Shown here: positions 45,801-54,685 of the stretch, piece by piece
Layout of the letters: each line of letters begins with the position of its first letter
How positions within the stretch are numbered: the stretch's first letter is position 1
NCBI RefSeq assembly: GCF_002339505.1
Contig: NZ_DDJO01000009.1
Location: 243,924-307,923, forward strand
Length of the DNA stretch: 64,000 nucleotides
Origin: Corynebacterium sp. UBA2622
GTDB taxonomy: Bacteria > Actinomycetota > Actinomycetes > Mycobacteriales > Mycobacteriaceae
Reading direction: 5' to 3'
Made by a program: the position numbers and the translations under genes
Notes under the pieces: generated by a model
What the model was told of the DNA's origin: nothing
Seen by the model: the letters and a program-made list of their open reading frames with translations, nothing else
The model's database searches: none

Positions 45801-46121
45801 GAGCCCGTCGCTGTCGGACCCGCGGGCGCGGTCGGCTGCGGGACGGCGCCCGCCAAGCAGCGTTCCGATCGATCGCATGCCACGCGATGCACCGTGGGCG
45901 GCGCCGCGCACCGCAGAGCCCAGCGAGCTGCCCACCACGCGGTAGGCGGAACCCACGCGTTCGTCGGTGGTCTCCGCCGCGACCATCGTTGATGTCGGTG
46001 GATGCGTCATCGACGACGGACCACCGTGCCAGGTCGCGGTCGAACGGCTGTTCCGTTCCCGGCTGCGGGGGCCGGAAGGCGGGCGCCCGGAACTGCGGTG
46101 GGCGGAATTTTTGACAGACAT
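42825..46121 (-). CDS. ftsK: DNA translocase FtsK
   Basis: This 1098-residue septal DNA pump clears chromosome ends during division. The N-terminal part carries four membrane helices (about 170-310) after an acidic region. A long Asp/Glu/Arg/Pro-rich linker (about 330-560) follows. The motor has its Walker A, GSTGSGKS, near 725, and a C-terminal winged gamma domain (about 1000-1060). I chose ATG at 46121: TAGTGT lies 7 nt before it and there is no ribosome site; the open frame continues upstream without conservation. Confidence 0.93.
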   Translation of the reverse strand: MSVKNSAHRSSGRPPSGPRSRERNSRSTATWHGGPSSMTHPPTSTMVAAETTDERVGSAYRVVGSSLGSAVRGAAHGASRGMRSIGTLLGGRRPAADRARGSDSDGLDDFFEDFDDEGDAAGPEGRRRDRATRHEKDERDTGGSAGPFRFRRAARDGGQNGPDARADLWGLLIIGLAAVIGASVWLNIAGPIGRVIAEGAHWLIGAGALILPVALVAAAVALMLDVRHDPAVRARVSLGIGIIVVAMLGLVHVLAGNPADWVSRKTAGGAIGALLGGSLAAGFSSYVAVPLLALIIVYGALKTTGITVREAYDYLKATVTTMLESRDTPDPDADDDFDAEGGATGGARRRADNLTDDLYGGLDGDAATTVVPRERRAPGSRIAPAPRPRHRGLERRTEHPQRRTPMDNYPADEGTEEGTRVLDRGRGRGSSLFDYAAEADEGTDTGAPERPGDHGGDTSDGGSTAVVTAAREAERASEDDSEYHAGHQAGSDPEPGTDPEDTGTRVLERPSGRREARADAVSQSRKSMRDAIVARSGIDAAAIPASTPKSELETAAPAPAPARRVDEESNYQVPSTDLLVAGTAPKTRTEANDRMIEAITDVFEEFKVNAQVTGFSRGPTVTRYEVELGPGVKVSKITNLQSNLAYAAATDNVRLLTPIPGKSAVGIEVPNMDREMVRLRDVLDAPKVAADHDPMLIGLGKDIEGDFIASSVQKMPHLLVAGSTGSGKSAFVNSLLVSLLTRATPQEVRLILIDPKMVELTPYEGIPHLITPIITQPKKATAALQWLVEEMEQRYMDMRSARVRHIKDFNRKVRSGELQAPPGSEREMRPYPFIVCVVDELADLMMTAPKEIEESIVRITQKARAAGIHLVLATQRPSVDVVTGLIKTNVPSRLAFATSSLTDSRVILDQAGAEKLIGMGDGLFIPQGAGKPQRLQGAFVTDEEIQAVVEAAKSQDEPDYIEGVTEDKAAESKVIDDDIGKDMDDLLEAVELVVTSQLGSTSMLQRKLRIGFAKAGRLMDLMESRGVVGPSEGSKAREVLVKPDELETIVWMIKGADPAEAPKDALDDDLGGAPGDSGAETGDARVVKASYNPTGGAF

Positions 46122-46128
46122 GGTTGCA

Positions 46129-46134
46129 ACACTA
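46129..46134 (-). promoter_or_regulatory. -10 hexamer of a leaderless ftsK transcript
   Basis: TAGTGT is followed by 7 nt and the ATG at 46121. No purine-rich ribosome site lies between. Confidence 0.45.
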
Positions 46135-46199
46135 GTACCTAGCGCCCCTTGTTCCACACCCGCCACACCGGGCCCGCTGGCCGACTTTCGCGGCGAAGT

Positions 46200-46832
46200 C
46201 TAGATTCCGAGCTTGACCGTAACCTGTTCCACCAATGCGTCGTCGCCCTCGACCCGCACGTCGGCGGCGCTTCGGCCGCTGAGCCACAGCAGCAGTTCCC
46301 CGGGTTCCCCAAACACCCGGATAACGTTGTCCCCGCGCTCCGCGACACCGTGGCGCTCCCCGAGCGTCAGCGGCGGCAGGGACGGAGGGGTGACGATAAC
46401 AGGAACCGGGGATTTCCTCAGGGACGCGGTGCCGAAAATCTTCGCCGCCTTGTACAGCTTGCCGTTGACGGCGGCGCTGAAATCGCGCGGGCGGGACACG
46501 CCGTCCCCGCGGCGCACGTCCTCGTGGTGGATGAAGTTTTCCGCGGTGTTGACGGACTGGTCGATTGGCCGCATCGGCAGCGGCGGCCCCGCCGCCCACT
46601 CGCGCACCACGTCCTCATAGGGGCGCTCCATCTGGCGCCGCGTCTCCTTCTCCAGCACTCCCCCGAGGGGGGCGAGGAACATACCCGGGGTCGCCAGGGG
46701 GCGATTCTCCCGGATGTAGAGGTGGACGGCCAGGTGGTGGGTGTTCCACCCCTCGCACAGCGTCGGGGCGTCGGGGCCGACGTCGAGAAGCAGGGTGCCG
46801 AGGGACCGGCGTTCGGTGCTCGCAAAAGTCAT
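46200..46832 (-). CDS. TIGR03085-type (maleylpyruvate isomerase-like) metal-binding protein
   Basis: This 210-residue DinB/MDMPI-fold protein has the actinobacterial signature VGPDAPTLCEGWNTHHLAVHL (about 18-38) and a second His-rich segment, ENFIHHEDVRRG, that would complete a metal site. The substrate is unknown; mycothiol-dependent chemistry is a family-level guess. I chose ATG at 46832, with TATGCT 7 nt before it (46845-46840), a leaderless arrangement. ftsK lies downstream on the same strand. Confidence 0.82.
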   Translation of the reverse strand: MTFASTERRSLGTLLLDVGPDAPTLCEGWNTHHLAVHLYIRENRPLATPGMFLAPLGGVLEKETRRQMERPYEDVVREWAAGPPLPMRPIDQSVNTAENFIHHEDVRRGDGVSRPRDFSAAVNGKLYKAAKIFGTASLRKSPVPVIVTPPSLPPLTLGERHGVAERGDNVIRVFGEPGELLLWLSGRSAADVRVEGDDALVEQVTVKLGI

Positions 46833-46893
46833 GGGCCCCAGCATAGCGCCGGGGCCCACCTGCCTGCCGCCGAAAAGGGGCGGCTGGCGCGGG

Positions 46894-49029
46894 TTACAGG
46901 GACTCGCGGGCGGCCTCGATGTCCTCGTCGTCCACGGGCGCAGAGTCGGCGGCCATCGGCACGACGGTCGGGAGGATGACCGGCTCGCGCTTGTACTTCT
47001 GCTCGATCGCGCGAGAGACCTTGCGGCGCAGCTGCTGCACCATGCGGTACGGGTCGTTCTCACCCTCCGCGGCGAGATCGCCCATGACGGATTCGACGCC
47101 CTCGATGACCTTCTTGTTGAAATCGCGGTCGTCCTCCGAGAAGCCGGTGGTGGACACGCGCGGGATCTCGAGGAGGCGGCCGGTGCGGTCGTCGATCACG
47201 CAGGTGATCGAAACGACGCCGCCGGAGGCAAGGCTGGTCCTGTCCGCCAGCACGTCGGGATCGACGTCGCCCATCGTTTCACCGTCGACGTAGAGCTGGC
47301 CCACCTGATACTGGCCGACCACGTTGATCCGGCCGTCGACCATATCCACGACCACGCCGTTCTGTGCCAGTGCGACGTTCTCCGGCTTCACACCGGTGGA
47401 GATAGCCAGCTGCTTGTTCGCGCGCATGTGGCGCCACTCGCCGTGCACCGGCATCGCGTTCTTCGGGCGGGCGGCGTTGTAGAGGAAGAGCAGCTCCCCC
47501 GCGTAACCGTGCCCGGAGGCGTGGACGTTAGCGTCGGAGTTGGTGACCACCTCCGCGCCGATCTGCGCGAGGTTGTTGATCACCGCGAAAACCGCCTCCT
47601 CATTGCCCGGGATGAGCGAGGAGGAAAGGATGATCAGGTCCCCGTCACGGACGGTGATCTGGCGGTGCTCGCGACGCGACATCCTGGACAGCGCCGCCAT
47701 CGGCTCACCCTGGGTGCCGGTGGTGATGAGCATGACCTTGTGCGGTGCCATCTTCGCGGCCTCCTCGATGGGCACGATGGTGCCCTTCGGGGCCTTGAGA
47801 AGGCTCATCTTCTCCGCGATCTCCATGTTGCGGATCATGGAACGGCCGTTGAAGGAGACCTTGCGGCCGGTGGCCACCGCGGCGTTGACCGCCATCTGCA
47901 CGCGGGAGACGTTGGACGCGAAGGAGGAGATGATCACACGCTGCTTCGCGCGGGTGACCAGGCGAATGAGGGTCTCCTCGATGCCCGCCTCGGAGTTGGA
48001 GATGCCGGGGACGGTGGCGTTGGTGGAGTCGCACATGAAGAGGTCCACGCCCTCGTCGCCGAAGCGGGACAGCGCGGGCAGGTCCGTGGGCTTGCCGTCG
48101 TAGGGGGTCTGGTCGACCTTCACGTCACCGGTCATGACAACGTGGCCGGCACCCGTCTTGATGGAAACGCCCAGGCACTCCGGAATGGAGTGGTTGACAT
48201 GCCAGAAGCGGACCCGGAAGGGACCGACGCTGACCTCGGACTCGGGGTTAACCTCGTGCAGCTTCGGACGCTGGCGGTGCTCCTGCGTCTTGGCCGCGAT
48301 GAGGGCGTTGGTGAAGCGCGAGGAATAGATGGGGATGTCCGGGCGAAGCTTGAGCAGCCACGGGATCGCGCCGATGTGGTCCTCGTGACCGTGCGTGACC
48401 ACGAGCGCCTCCACCTTGTCCAGGCGGTTCTCGATCGGACCGAAGTCGGGCAGGACGAGGTCGACGCCCGGCTCCCCCGAGTTCGGGAAGAGCACGCCGC
48501 AATCGACGATGAGGAGGCGGCCGTTGTACTCGAAGACCGTCATGTTGCGGCCGATCTCGGAGATCCCGCCGAGCGCGTAGATGCGCAGGCCGTTGTTGGG
48601 GGCCTTGGGCGGCGCGGGGAGGCGCTTGGTCAGGTCGGCACCCTGCATCGATTTCATGGGGTTGCGGCGGTTGTTGCCGCCGCCGTTTCCACCATTCCCG
48701 CCGTTTCCGGCGTTCCCACCGTTGCCCCCGCGGCCGCGGCCGCGACGGCCGCGCGAGCGGTTGCCGCCTCCGTCATTGTCACCGGAGCCGTTGCCGCCGC
48801 GACGGCGCTGGCGCTGGCCGGAGTTGCTTCCGGTGTCGCCGCCGTTGTCACGGCTGGAATCCTGCCGGGAACCACTCTCAGAGCCGGACTTGTTTTCGCG
48901 CGGGGAATCGTCGCGGACGGGCTGCTCGGGGGCGCGGTCAGGGGCCTGGAACACGGGCTGCTGATCGGAGGGCTCGGGCGGGCCGGCCTTGCGTGTTACC
49001 TTGCGTGTCCGGTTACGGGGTTCATTCAT
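46894..49029 (-). CDS. rnj: Ribonuclease J
   Basis: This 711-residue beta-CASP metallo-lactamase nuclease matures and degrades RNA with both endo- and 5-prime exonuclease activity. The HxHxDH metal motif (THGHEDH) is near residue 211, followed by the beta-CASP segments. The first ~150 residues are a disordered extension rich in Arg, Asn and Gly with GN/GG repeats, typical of actinobacterial RNase J and probably RNA-binding. The start is ATG at 49029, 2 nt after the dapA stop. Confidence 0.94.
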   Translation of the reverse strand: MNEPRNRTRKVTRKAGPPEPSDQQPVFQAPDRAPEQPVRDDSPRENKSGSESGSRQDSSRDNGGDTGSNSGQRQRRRGGNGSGDNDGGGNRSRGRRGRGRGGNGGNAGNGGNGGNGGGNNRRNPMKSMQGADLTKRLPAPPKAPNNGLRIYALGGISEIGRNMTVFEYNGRLLIVDCGVLFPNSGEPGVDLVLPDFGPIENRLDKVEALVVTHGHEDHIGAIPWLLKLRPDIPIYSSRFTNALIAAKTQEHRQRPKLHEVNPESEVSVGPFRVRFWHVNHSIPECLGVSIKTGAGHVVMTGDVKVDQTPYDGKPTDLPALSRFGDEGVDLFMCDSTNATVPGISNSEAGIEETLIRLVTRAKQRVIISSFASNVSRVQMAVNAAVATGRKVSFNGRSMIRNMEIAEKMSLLKAPKGTIVPIEEAAKMAPHKVMLITTGTQGEPMAALSRMSRREHRQITVRDGDLIILSSSLIPGNEEAVFAVINNLAQIGAEVVTNSDANVHASGHGYAGELLFLYNAARPKNAMPVHGEWRHMRANKQLAISTGVKPENVALAQNGVVVDMVDGRINVVGQYQVGQLYVDGETMGDVDPDVLADRTSLASGGVVSITCVIDDRTGRLLEIPRVSTTGFSEDDRDFNKKVIEGVESVMGDLAAEGENDPYRMVQQLRRKVSRAIEQKYKREPVILPTVVPMAADSAPVDDEDIEAARESL

Positions 49030-49031
49030 AC

Positions 49032-49940
49032 TTAGAGGACTCCAGCTTTCTTCATGTCTACGCAGAGGTTCCCAACCTGCTCCGGTGTCGCGGGTGCGAC
49101 CGGGAGGCGGGGATCCCCCACGTCAATGCCCTGCAGGCGCAGGGCTGCTTTTGCAAATGTCGCACCACCGAGAAGTGCCTGCTGTCGGGCCAGCACGTCG
49201 ATGGTGGTGGCGTTGATTTCCCGCACGCGGGCGAGGTCGCCTTCCTCGAAGCTTGTAATCATCTCGCGCAGGAGGCGCGGCGCGGCATGGCCGACCACCG
49301 AAATAACTCCGGTGGCGCCGAGGGAGAGCCACGGCACGTTGAGCGGATCGTCGCCAGAATACCAGGCCAGTCCAGTCTCGCGCATCAGGGGGGCCGCCTG
49401 GAAGAAGTTTCCCTTCGCGTCCTTCAGGGCCATGATGGTGGGGATGTCGGCGAGCTCGCGGATCGTCTCCTCCTCCAGTGGGATGCCGGAGCGTCCCGGG
49501 ATGTCATAGAGGCAGATCGGCAGGTCCGTGGCGGCCGCGACCGCGTTGTAGTGCGCCACGAGCCCGGCCTGGGAGGGCTTGGAGTAATAGGGGGTGACCA
49601 CGAGCAGGGCATCCGCACCGGCCTCCTTCGACGCGACCGCCATGTCCACCGTGCTGCGGGTATTGTTCGTCCCCGCCCCGGCGATGATGACGGCCCTGTC
49701 CCCCAGCTCGTCGCGCACAGCCTTCAGCAGAGCGATCTTCTCGCCGGGGGTGGTGGTCGGTGACTCGCCGGTCGTCCCGGCGAGCACCAGGGAATCGACC
49801 CCGTTTTCCACAAGGTGGGCAGCCAACTTCCGCCCCGCGTCCAGATCGAGTTCGCCGTTCGCGTCGAACGGGGTGACCATGGCGACGGAAACGGTGCCGA
49901 AGATTTCCGCACCGGTGTTAGCTTTCAGTGATGTGCCCAT
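49032..49940 (-). CDS. dapA: 4-hydroxy-tetrahydrodipicolinate synthase
   Basis: This 302-residue TIM-barrel enzyme condenses pyruvate with aspartate semialdehyde at the lysine/DAP branch point. The Schiff-base Lys173 (MALKDAKG) and Tyr145 (LYDIPGRS) are present. I chose ATG at 49940 over a TTG six bases earlier. A -10, TAATCT, lies 8 nt before the ATG (49954-49949), so a separate near-leaderless promoter exists besides read-through from dapB-thyX. rnj follows immediately. Confidence 0.95.
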   Translation of the reverse strand: MGTSLKANTGAEIFGTVSVAMVTPFDANGELDLDAGRKLAAHLVENGVDSLVLAGTTGESPTTTPGEKIALLKAVRDELGDRAVIIAGAGTNNTRSTVDMAVASKEAGADALLVVTPYYSKPSQAGLVAHYNAVAAATDLPICLYDIPGRSGIPLEEETIRELADIPTIMALKDAKGNFFQAAPLMRETGLAWYSGDDPLNVPWLSLGATGVISVVGHAAPRLLREMITSFEEGDLARVREINATTIDVLARQQALLGGATFAKAALRLQGIDVGDPRLPVAPATPEQVGNLCVDMKKAGVL

Positions 49941-49997
49941 GGGCAACCAGATTACCCGGAACGGGTGGCGGCCGTGCCACCACCGCGCCGGGCCCGC

Positions 49998-50750
49998 CTA
50001 CTGGATGTAAGGGCTCGTGGCCATTCGGGTTCCGTCTGCCAGGGTGCTGATCAGGAAGTCATCGAATAGCGCCGGTGCCGTTCCCCTGAGCAACTCGAGG
50101 CAGGTAACGGCGAGGGTGCGGATCTCCACGTCGGCGTGTTCCGAGGCCCGCGCGGCAATAAACTCGCGCCACGTGCGGTAATTGCCCGTGACCACGAAGC
50201 GCGTTTCCGTGGCGTTCGGCAGGATCGCGCGCGCGGCCTGGCGCGCCTTCTTGCTGCGCAGGAGGGAATTCTGCTCCCCCGTGCGGTCCTCCTCGAGGGC
50301 GTGGAGCAGCTCGGCGTAGGCGAAGCGGGCTTCATCCACGGCGCGGAGGAACAGTGAGTGCAGCTCGGGGTCCGCGGCGATCGCGGGCGGAACCACAACC
50401 TGGCTGTCATCGGTGTGGACGTAACGCTGACTCAGCTGGGAGAAGGAGAAGTGGCGGTGCCGGAGCAGCTCGTTGCCGGCGGCACGCGAAAGACCCGTGA
50501 TGTAGACGGTGGCGGTCGCGTGCTCAAGCAGGGCGTCGTGGCCCACATCCACGATGTGGTGCAGGTACGCCTCGTTGGACGCGGTATGCGGGTTGGGCCT
50601 GTTGAACGTCTCGTAGCAGGCCCGCCCGGCGAACTCGACGAGGGATTCCGCATCCGTCGCACCCGGGTCGGGCACCCAGTCAACTCCGGCGGGCGGAGTA
50701 AGCCGGGATGCGGCGATGAGCTGGACGCGCAGGGCTGATTCAGCCGCCAT
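49998..50750 (-). CDS. thyX: Flavin-dependent thymidylate synthase ThyX
   Basis: This 250-residue enzyme makes dTMP using FAD and methylene-tetrahydrofolate. The ThyX motif RHR-x7-S is present (RHRHFSFSQLSQRYV). The start is 3 nt after the dapB stop; dapA follows 57 nt downstream. The dapB-thyX-dapA order is standard in corynebacteria and links folate and DAP metabolism only by location. Confidence 0.95.
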   Translation of the reverse strand: MAAESALRVQLIAASRLTPPAGVDWVPDPGATDAESLVEFAGRACYETFNRPNPHTASNEAYLHHIVDVGHDALLEHATATVYITGLSRAAGNELLRHRHFSFSQLSQRYVHTDDSQVVVPPAIAADPELHSLFLRAVDEARFAYAELLHALEEDRTGEQNSLLRSKKARQAARAILPNATETRFVVTGNYRTWREFIAARASEHADVEIRTLAVTCLELLRGTAPALFDDFLISTLADGTRMATSPYIQ

Positions 50751-50753
50751 CAG

Positions 50754-51500
50754 CTACAGCCCCAGGTACTTGTCCAGGCCGACGGTCAGTCCCTGGTGGT
50801 CCGCCACCTGACGCACGCCGGTGAGTACACCGGGAACGAAGGATTCCCGGCCGTAGGAGTCCTGGCGGATGGTCAGCGACTGATCGGTCGTCCCGAAGAT
50901 GACCTCCTCGTGGGCGACCATCCCGGTCATGCGCACCGCGTGGACCTTCACACCGTCCACGTCCGTGCCCCGGGCGCCGTCGAGGCTCTGCTCCGTGGCG
51001 TCGGGCATCGAGCCCATACCCGCCGCGCACCGCGCCTCGGCGATCCCCTGGGCCGTCTTCACCGCGGTGCCCGAGGGTGCGTCCAGCTTGTTCGGGTGGT
51101 GGAACTCCACCACCTCGGCCGATTCGAAGTACGGGGCAGCCTGACGCGCGAAGGCCATCGTGAGGACCGCCGAGATCGCGAAGTTGGGGGCGATGAGCAC
51201 ACCGACGTTCTCGTTGTTCTCCAGCCAGGCGCGCACCTTCTCGTAGCGCTCGTCATCGAAGCCGGTGGTGCCCACCACGCAGTGGATGCCGTGGTTGATG
51301 CAGAACTCCAGGTTGTCCATTACCGCTCCGGGGGTGGTGAAGTCCACCACCACCTCCGCGGAGTTCTTCGTCAGATCGGCGAGGGAATCACCGTGGTCGA
51401 TTTCGGCGACGAGCTCGAGGTCTCCGGCCGACTTGATCCCCTCCACAACCGCCGAGCCGACGCGCCCGCGTGCTCCCAGAACTCCAACCTTGATCGCCAC
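50754..51500 (-). CDS. dapB: 4-hydroxy-tetrahydrodipicolinate reductase
   Basis: This 248-residue NAD(P)H-dependent enzyme performs the second step of the DAP/lysine pathway. The Rossmann motif GARGRVG is at about 9-15, and the catalytic segment is EFHHPNKLDAPSGTA. The GTG start at 51500 follows AAGGAG. The leader contains a hairpin immediately before the ribosome site. thyX starts 3 nt after its stop. Confidence 0.95.
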   Translation of the reverse strand: MAIKVGVLGARGRVGSAVVEGIKSAGDLELVAEIDHGDSLADLTKNSAEVVVDFTTPGAVMDNLEFCINHGIHCVVGTTGFDDERYEKVRAWLENNENVGVLIAPNFAISAVLTMAFARQAAPYFESAEVVEFHHPNKLDAPSGTAVKTAQGIAEARCAAGMGSMPDATEQSLDGARGTDVDGVKVHAVRMTGMVAHEEVIFGTTDQSLTIRQDSYGRESFVPGVLTGVRQVADHQGLTVGLDKYLGL

Positions 51501-51518
51501 AGGGGTCTCCTTCTCCTC

Positions 51519-51541
51519 AGCCCCCGGCCGGTGCCGGGGCT
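51519..51541 (-). promoter_or_regulatory. Hairpin in the dapB leader
   Basis: AGCCCCGGC and GCCGGGGGCT pair with one bulge in the dapB 5-prime leader, ending just before the GGAGAAGGAG ribosome region. A -10 candidate, TAGAGT (51561-51556), would start the transcript about 50 nt before the GTG. Confidence 0.35.
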
Positions 51542-51635
51542 TTTCCTACCCGGCCACTCTATCGCCTCACGCGGGTTTCAATCACGATTGCCTCACGGTT
51601 CGGGAGAACTCCACGACACCCCACGGCCACCCCGA

Positions 51636-51641
51636 TAAAGT
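51636..51641 (+). promoter_or_regulatory. -10 hexamer of a leaderless lipoprotein transcript
   Basis: TAAAGT is followed by 7 nt and the ATG at 51649, without a ribosome site. Confidence 0.5.
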
Positions 51642-51648
51642 GGGCGCC

Positions 51649-52338
51649 ATGAGACACAACAGCCGCCCCTCCCGCACCAACCGCCCCATGCCGCTGATGG
51701 CAACCGGCGTTGCCGTCGCGGTGGCGCTGGGGCTCGCCGCCTGCTCCCCCGACGACCGGGGCAGCACGGCCACCTCCCCCACCTCCGCCGGCAACCCATC
51801 CGTCAGCTCCCCCGCGAACCCCCCGACCACAACCTCCTCCGCGACTGCGACGACCACCGCCACGGCACAGGCCGCCTCGACCTCCGACGAGGTCAGAGCC
51901 GGTCTCCTGTTCACCCCCGACCAGTCCGACCAGGACCCGGCCCCCGGCACGGAGCTAACCGTCAGCGACGTTCGCCTCGGCACCCACGAAGGATTCGACC
52001 GGGTCGTCTTCGAGTTCACCGGTGCGGGCTTGCCCGGCTACCACGTGGCCTACAACCCCGAGCCCCGCCAGCAGGCGTCCGGTTACCCGCTCGATGTAAC
52101 CGGCAACGCCTTCCTGGAGGTCATGATCCAGGGCACCCCGATGGGGATGGTCAGCCAGCGCGAGGACTTGGTGAAGGCGGGTCCGATGAACCTCGCTTCC
52201 GGCACGGTCCAGGGGGTGACGCATGGCGGGGTCTTCGAGGCGGACTCCCAGTACGTCATCGGCCTCGACCAGCAGCGGCCCTACCGGGCATACACACTGG
52301 AAAACCCGGCCCGCCTGGTCATCGACATCCAGCAGTAG
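51649..52338 (+). CDS. Putative lipoprotein with AMIN-like domain
   Basis: This 229-residue exported protein has a signal peptide ending in LAAC (lipid anchor Cys32), a long Ser/Thr/Pro/Ala-rich linker (33-100) and a C-terminal beta-rich domain (about 108-229) beginning VSDVRLGTHEGFDRVVFEF. That opening and the closing NPARLVIDIQ are typical of AMIN-like domains, which bind envelope glycans. Its exact role is unknown. It is the only plus-strand gene between dapB and pnp, and is convergent with pnp. Confidence 0.85.
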   Translation: MRHNSRPSRTNRPMPLMATGVAVAVALGLAACSPDDRGSTATSPTSAGNPSVSSPANPPTTTSSATATTTATAQAASTSDEVRAGLLFTPDQSDQDPAPGTELTVSDVRLGTHEGFDRVVFEFTGAGLPGYHVAYNPEPRQQASGYPLDVTGNAFLEVMIQGTPMGMVSQREDLVKAGPMNLASGTVQGVTHGGVFEADSQYVIGLDQQRPYRAYTLENPARLVIDIQQ

Positions 52339-52340
52339 AA

Positions 52341-52381
52341 AAGGGAAACGCCCGGCGAACCCCGGTGGGGCCGTCGGGCGT
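52341..52381 (-). terminator. Terminator of pnp
   Basis: ACGCCCG (52348-52354) pairs with CGGGCGT (52375-52381), and an inner CCCC/GGGG pair lies within. Read on the minus strand the stem is followed by a T/C-rich tract. Confidence 0.6.
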
Positions 52382-52405
52382 CGATAGGCGGTGCCGGGCC
52401 GAGCT

Positions 52406-54685
52406 CTAGTTCTCCTCGACCGGAACCAGCGAGATCTTGCCGCGGTTGTCGATGTCCGCGATCTCGACCTCGATCTTGTCACCCACGTGGATGACATCCT
52501 CCACGTTCTCGATGCGCTTGTTGCCGCCGAGCTTCGAGATGTGGATCAGGCCGTCGGTGCCCGGGAGGATGGACACGAACGCCCCGAATGCTACGGCCTT
52601 GACCACAGTGCCGAGGTAGTGCTCCCCCACCTTCGGCATCTGCGGGTTGGCGATGCCGTTGATGCGCTCGATCGCGGCGTCGGCGGATTCCCCGGAAGCG
52701 GCGGAGACGTAGATCGTGCCGTCGTCCTCGATGGAGATGTTGGCTCCGGTGTCCTCCGTGATCTGGTTGATGGTCTTGCCCTTCGGGCCGATGACCTCGC
52801 CGATCTTGGAGACGGGCACCTTGACCGTGGTGATCTTGGGGGCGAACGGGCTCATCTCGTCGGGGCCGTCGATAACCTCCGCCATGGTGTCGAGGATCGC
52901 CTCGCGGGCGTCGCGAGCCTGGTTCAGGGCATCGGCAAGGACGTTGGACGGGATGCCGTCGAGCTTGGTGTCCAGCTGCAGGGCGGTGATGAACTCGCGG
53001 GTACCGGCCACCTTGAAGTCCATGTCGCCGAACGCATCCTCGGCGCCGAGAATGTCGGTCAGCGCGACGTACTCGGTCTCCCCGTCAACCTCTCCGGAGA
53101 CAAGGCCCATCGCGATGCCGGCCACCGGCGCGGCAAGCGGCACCCCCGCGTTGTACAGCGAGAGGGTCGAGGCGCACACCGAGCCCATGGAGGTCGAACC
53201 GTTGGACCCGAGGGCCTCGGAAACCTGGCGGATGGTGTAGGGGAACTCCTCCCTGGAGGGGATCACCGGCAGCAGCGCACGCTCGGCGAGCGCACCGTGC
53301 CCGATCTCGCGGCGCTTCGGGGAGCCGACGCGGCCGGTCTCGCCCGTGGAGTAGGGCGGGAAGTTGTAGTGGTGGATGTAGTGCTTCGACTTCTCCGGGG
53401 AGAGCGAGTCCACCGTCTGCTCCATCTTGAGCATGTCGAGCGTGGTCACACCGAGAATCTGGGTCTCGCCGCGCTCGAACAGAGCCGAGCCGTGTGCGCG
53501 CGGGATGAGCTCCACCTCGACCTCGAGGTCGCGGATGTCCGTGGTGCCGCGACCGTCGATGCGGAAGCCGTCGGTGAGGATCTTCTCACGCACGATGGAC
53601 TTCATCAGCGCGTTATAGGCGGCGCGGATCTCCTTGGACGCGGCGCGCTCCTCCTCGCGGTCGTCGTCGTCGATGTCGAACTTGTCCAGGAGGTCCTTCT
53701 CGATCTCCTCCATGTACGCGTTCGTGGCCTCGTCGCGGTCCTGCTTGCCCTTGATGGTCATCAGCGAGGACAGCTTCTTCGCGGCCCTCTTCTCCACGGC
53801 GCGGTAGACCTTGTCGGTGTACGGCGGGAAGAGTTGGAACTCCTGCGTCTCCTTCGCCGCCTCCTCGGCCAGCTCGGCCTGGGCCTCGCAGAGCGTGCGG
53901 ATGTAAGGCTTGGCGGCCTCGAGGCCCTCCGCGACGGTGGCCTCGGTCGGCGCGGGGGCGCCGTCGTTGACGCGCTTGACGACGTTCACGCCGGCGCCCG
54001 CCTCGACCATCATGATCGCCACGTCATCCGACTTCCCGCCCTTGCGCTCCACGATGCGGCCCGCGACGACCATCTCGAAGATGCAGTTGTCGTGCTGGTC
54101 GTGGTTCGGGAAGGCGATCCACTGGCCGTCGGCGTGGTCCTCGTCCACGACGTACGCCATACGCACACCGCCGACCGGGCCGGAGACCGGGAGGCCGGAA
54201 AGTTGGGTGGCGGCGGAGGCGCCGTTGATCGCGACAACGTCGTAGTACTCCTCCGGGTCCATCGACAGCACCGTGATGACCACCTGCACCTCGTTGCGCA
54301 GCCCCTTGACAAAGGTCGGGCGCAGCGGTCGGTCGATGAGGCGGCAGGCCAGAATAGCCTCGGTGGAGGGGCGGCCCTCGCGGCGGAAGAAGGAGCCCGG
54401 GATACGGCCCGCCGCGTACATGCGCTCCTCGACATCCACGGTCAGCGGGAAGAAGTCGACGCCTTCGCGCGGCTGGTTGGAGGCCGTGGTGGTGGCCAGC
54501 ATCATCGTGTCCTCGTCGAGGTACGTGGTGACGGAGCCGCCCGCCTGGCGGGCCAGCAGGCCCGTCTCGAAGCGGATGGTGCGGGTGCCAAAGTCACCGT
54601 TGTCGAGGACCGCCACCGCCTCCGTGGTTCCGTAGTCCTCGTCGACGTGGACCTCGTGGGCGTTCTTGGGGGTGAAATTGCTCAA
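52406..54685 (-). CDS. pnp: Polyribonucleotide nucleotidyltransferase (PNPase)
   Basis: This 759-residue phosphorolytic 3-prime exoribonuclease is a core component of RNA decay. It contains two RNase PH domains (about 15-240 and 350-590), a KH domain (KIGEVIGPKGKTINQI near 627-642) and an S1 domain at the C terminus. The start appears to be TTG at 54685 with AAGGAG 8 nt before it; a longer frame upstream is not conserved. rpsO lies upstream with a terminator between them. Confidence 0.95.
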   Translation of the reverse strand: MSNFTPKNAHEVHVDEDYGTTEAVAVLDNGDFGTRTIRFETGLLARQAGGSVTTYLDEDTMMLATTTASNQPREGVDFFPLTVDVEERMYAAGRIPGSFFRREGRPSTEAILACRLIDRPLRPTFVKGLRNEVQVVITVLSMDPEEYYDVVAINGASAATQLSGLPVSGPVGGVRMAYVVDEDHADGQWIAFPNHDQHDNCIFEMVVAGRIVERKGGKSDDVAIMMVEAGAGVNVVKRVNDGAPAPTEATVAEGLEAAKPYIRTLCEAQAELAEEAAKETQEFQLFPPYTDKVYRAVEKRAAKKLSSLMTIKGKQDRDEATNAYMEEIEKDLLDKFDIDDDDREEERAASKEIRAAYNALMKSIVREKILTDGFRIDGRGTTDIRDLEVEVELIPRAHGSALFERGETQILGVTTLDMLKMEQTVDSLSPEKSKHYIHHYNFPPYSTGETGRVGSPKRREIGHGALAERALLPVIPSREEFPYTIRQVSEALGSNGSTSMGSVCASTLSLYNAGVPLAAPVAGIAMGLVSGEVDGETEYVALTDILGAEDAFGDMDFKVAGTREFITALQLDTKLDGIPSNVLADALNQARDAREAILDTMAEVIDGPDEMSPFAPKITTVKVPVSKIGEVIGPKGKTINQITEDTGANISIEDDGTIYVSAASGESADAAIERINGIANPQMPKVGEHYLGTVVKAVAFGAFVSILPGTDGLIHISKLGGNKRIENVEDVIHVGDKIEVEIADIDNRGKISLVPVEEN

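Noticed and set aside
46741..49035. A 764-codon open frame antisense to rnj
   Set aside because: It mirrors the RNase J codons, as expected for GC-rich DNA (rare stops opposite high-GC3 genes). The product is a low-complexity Val/Arg/His/Gly string with no motif.
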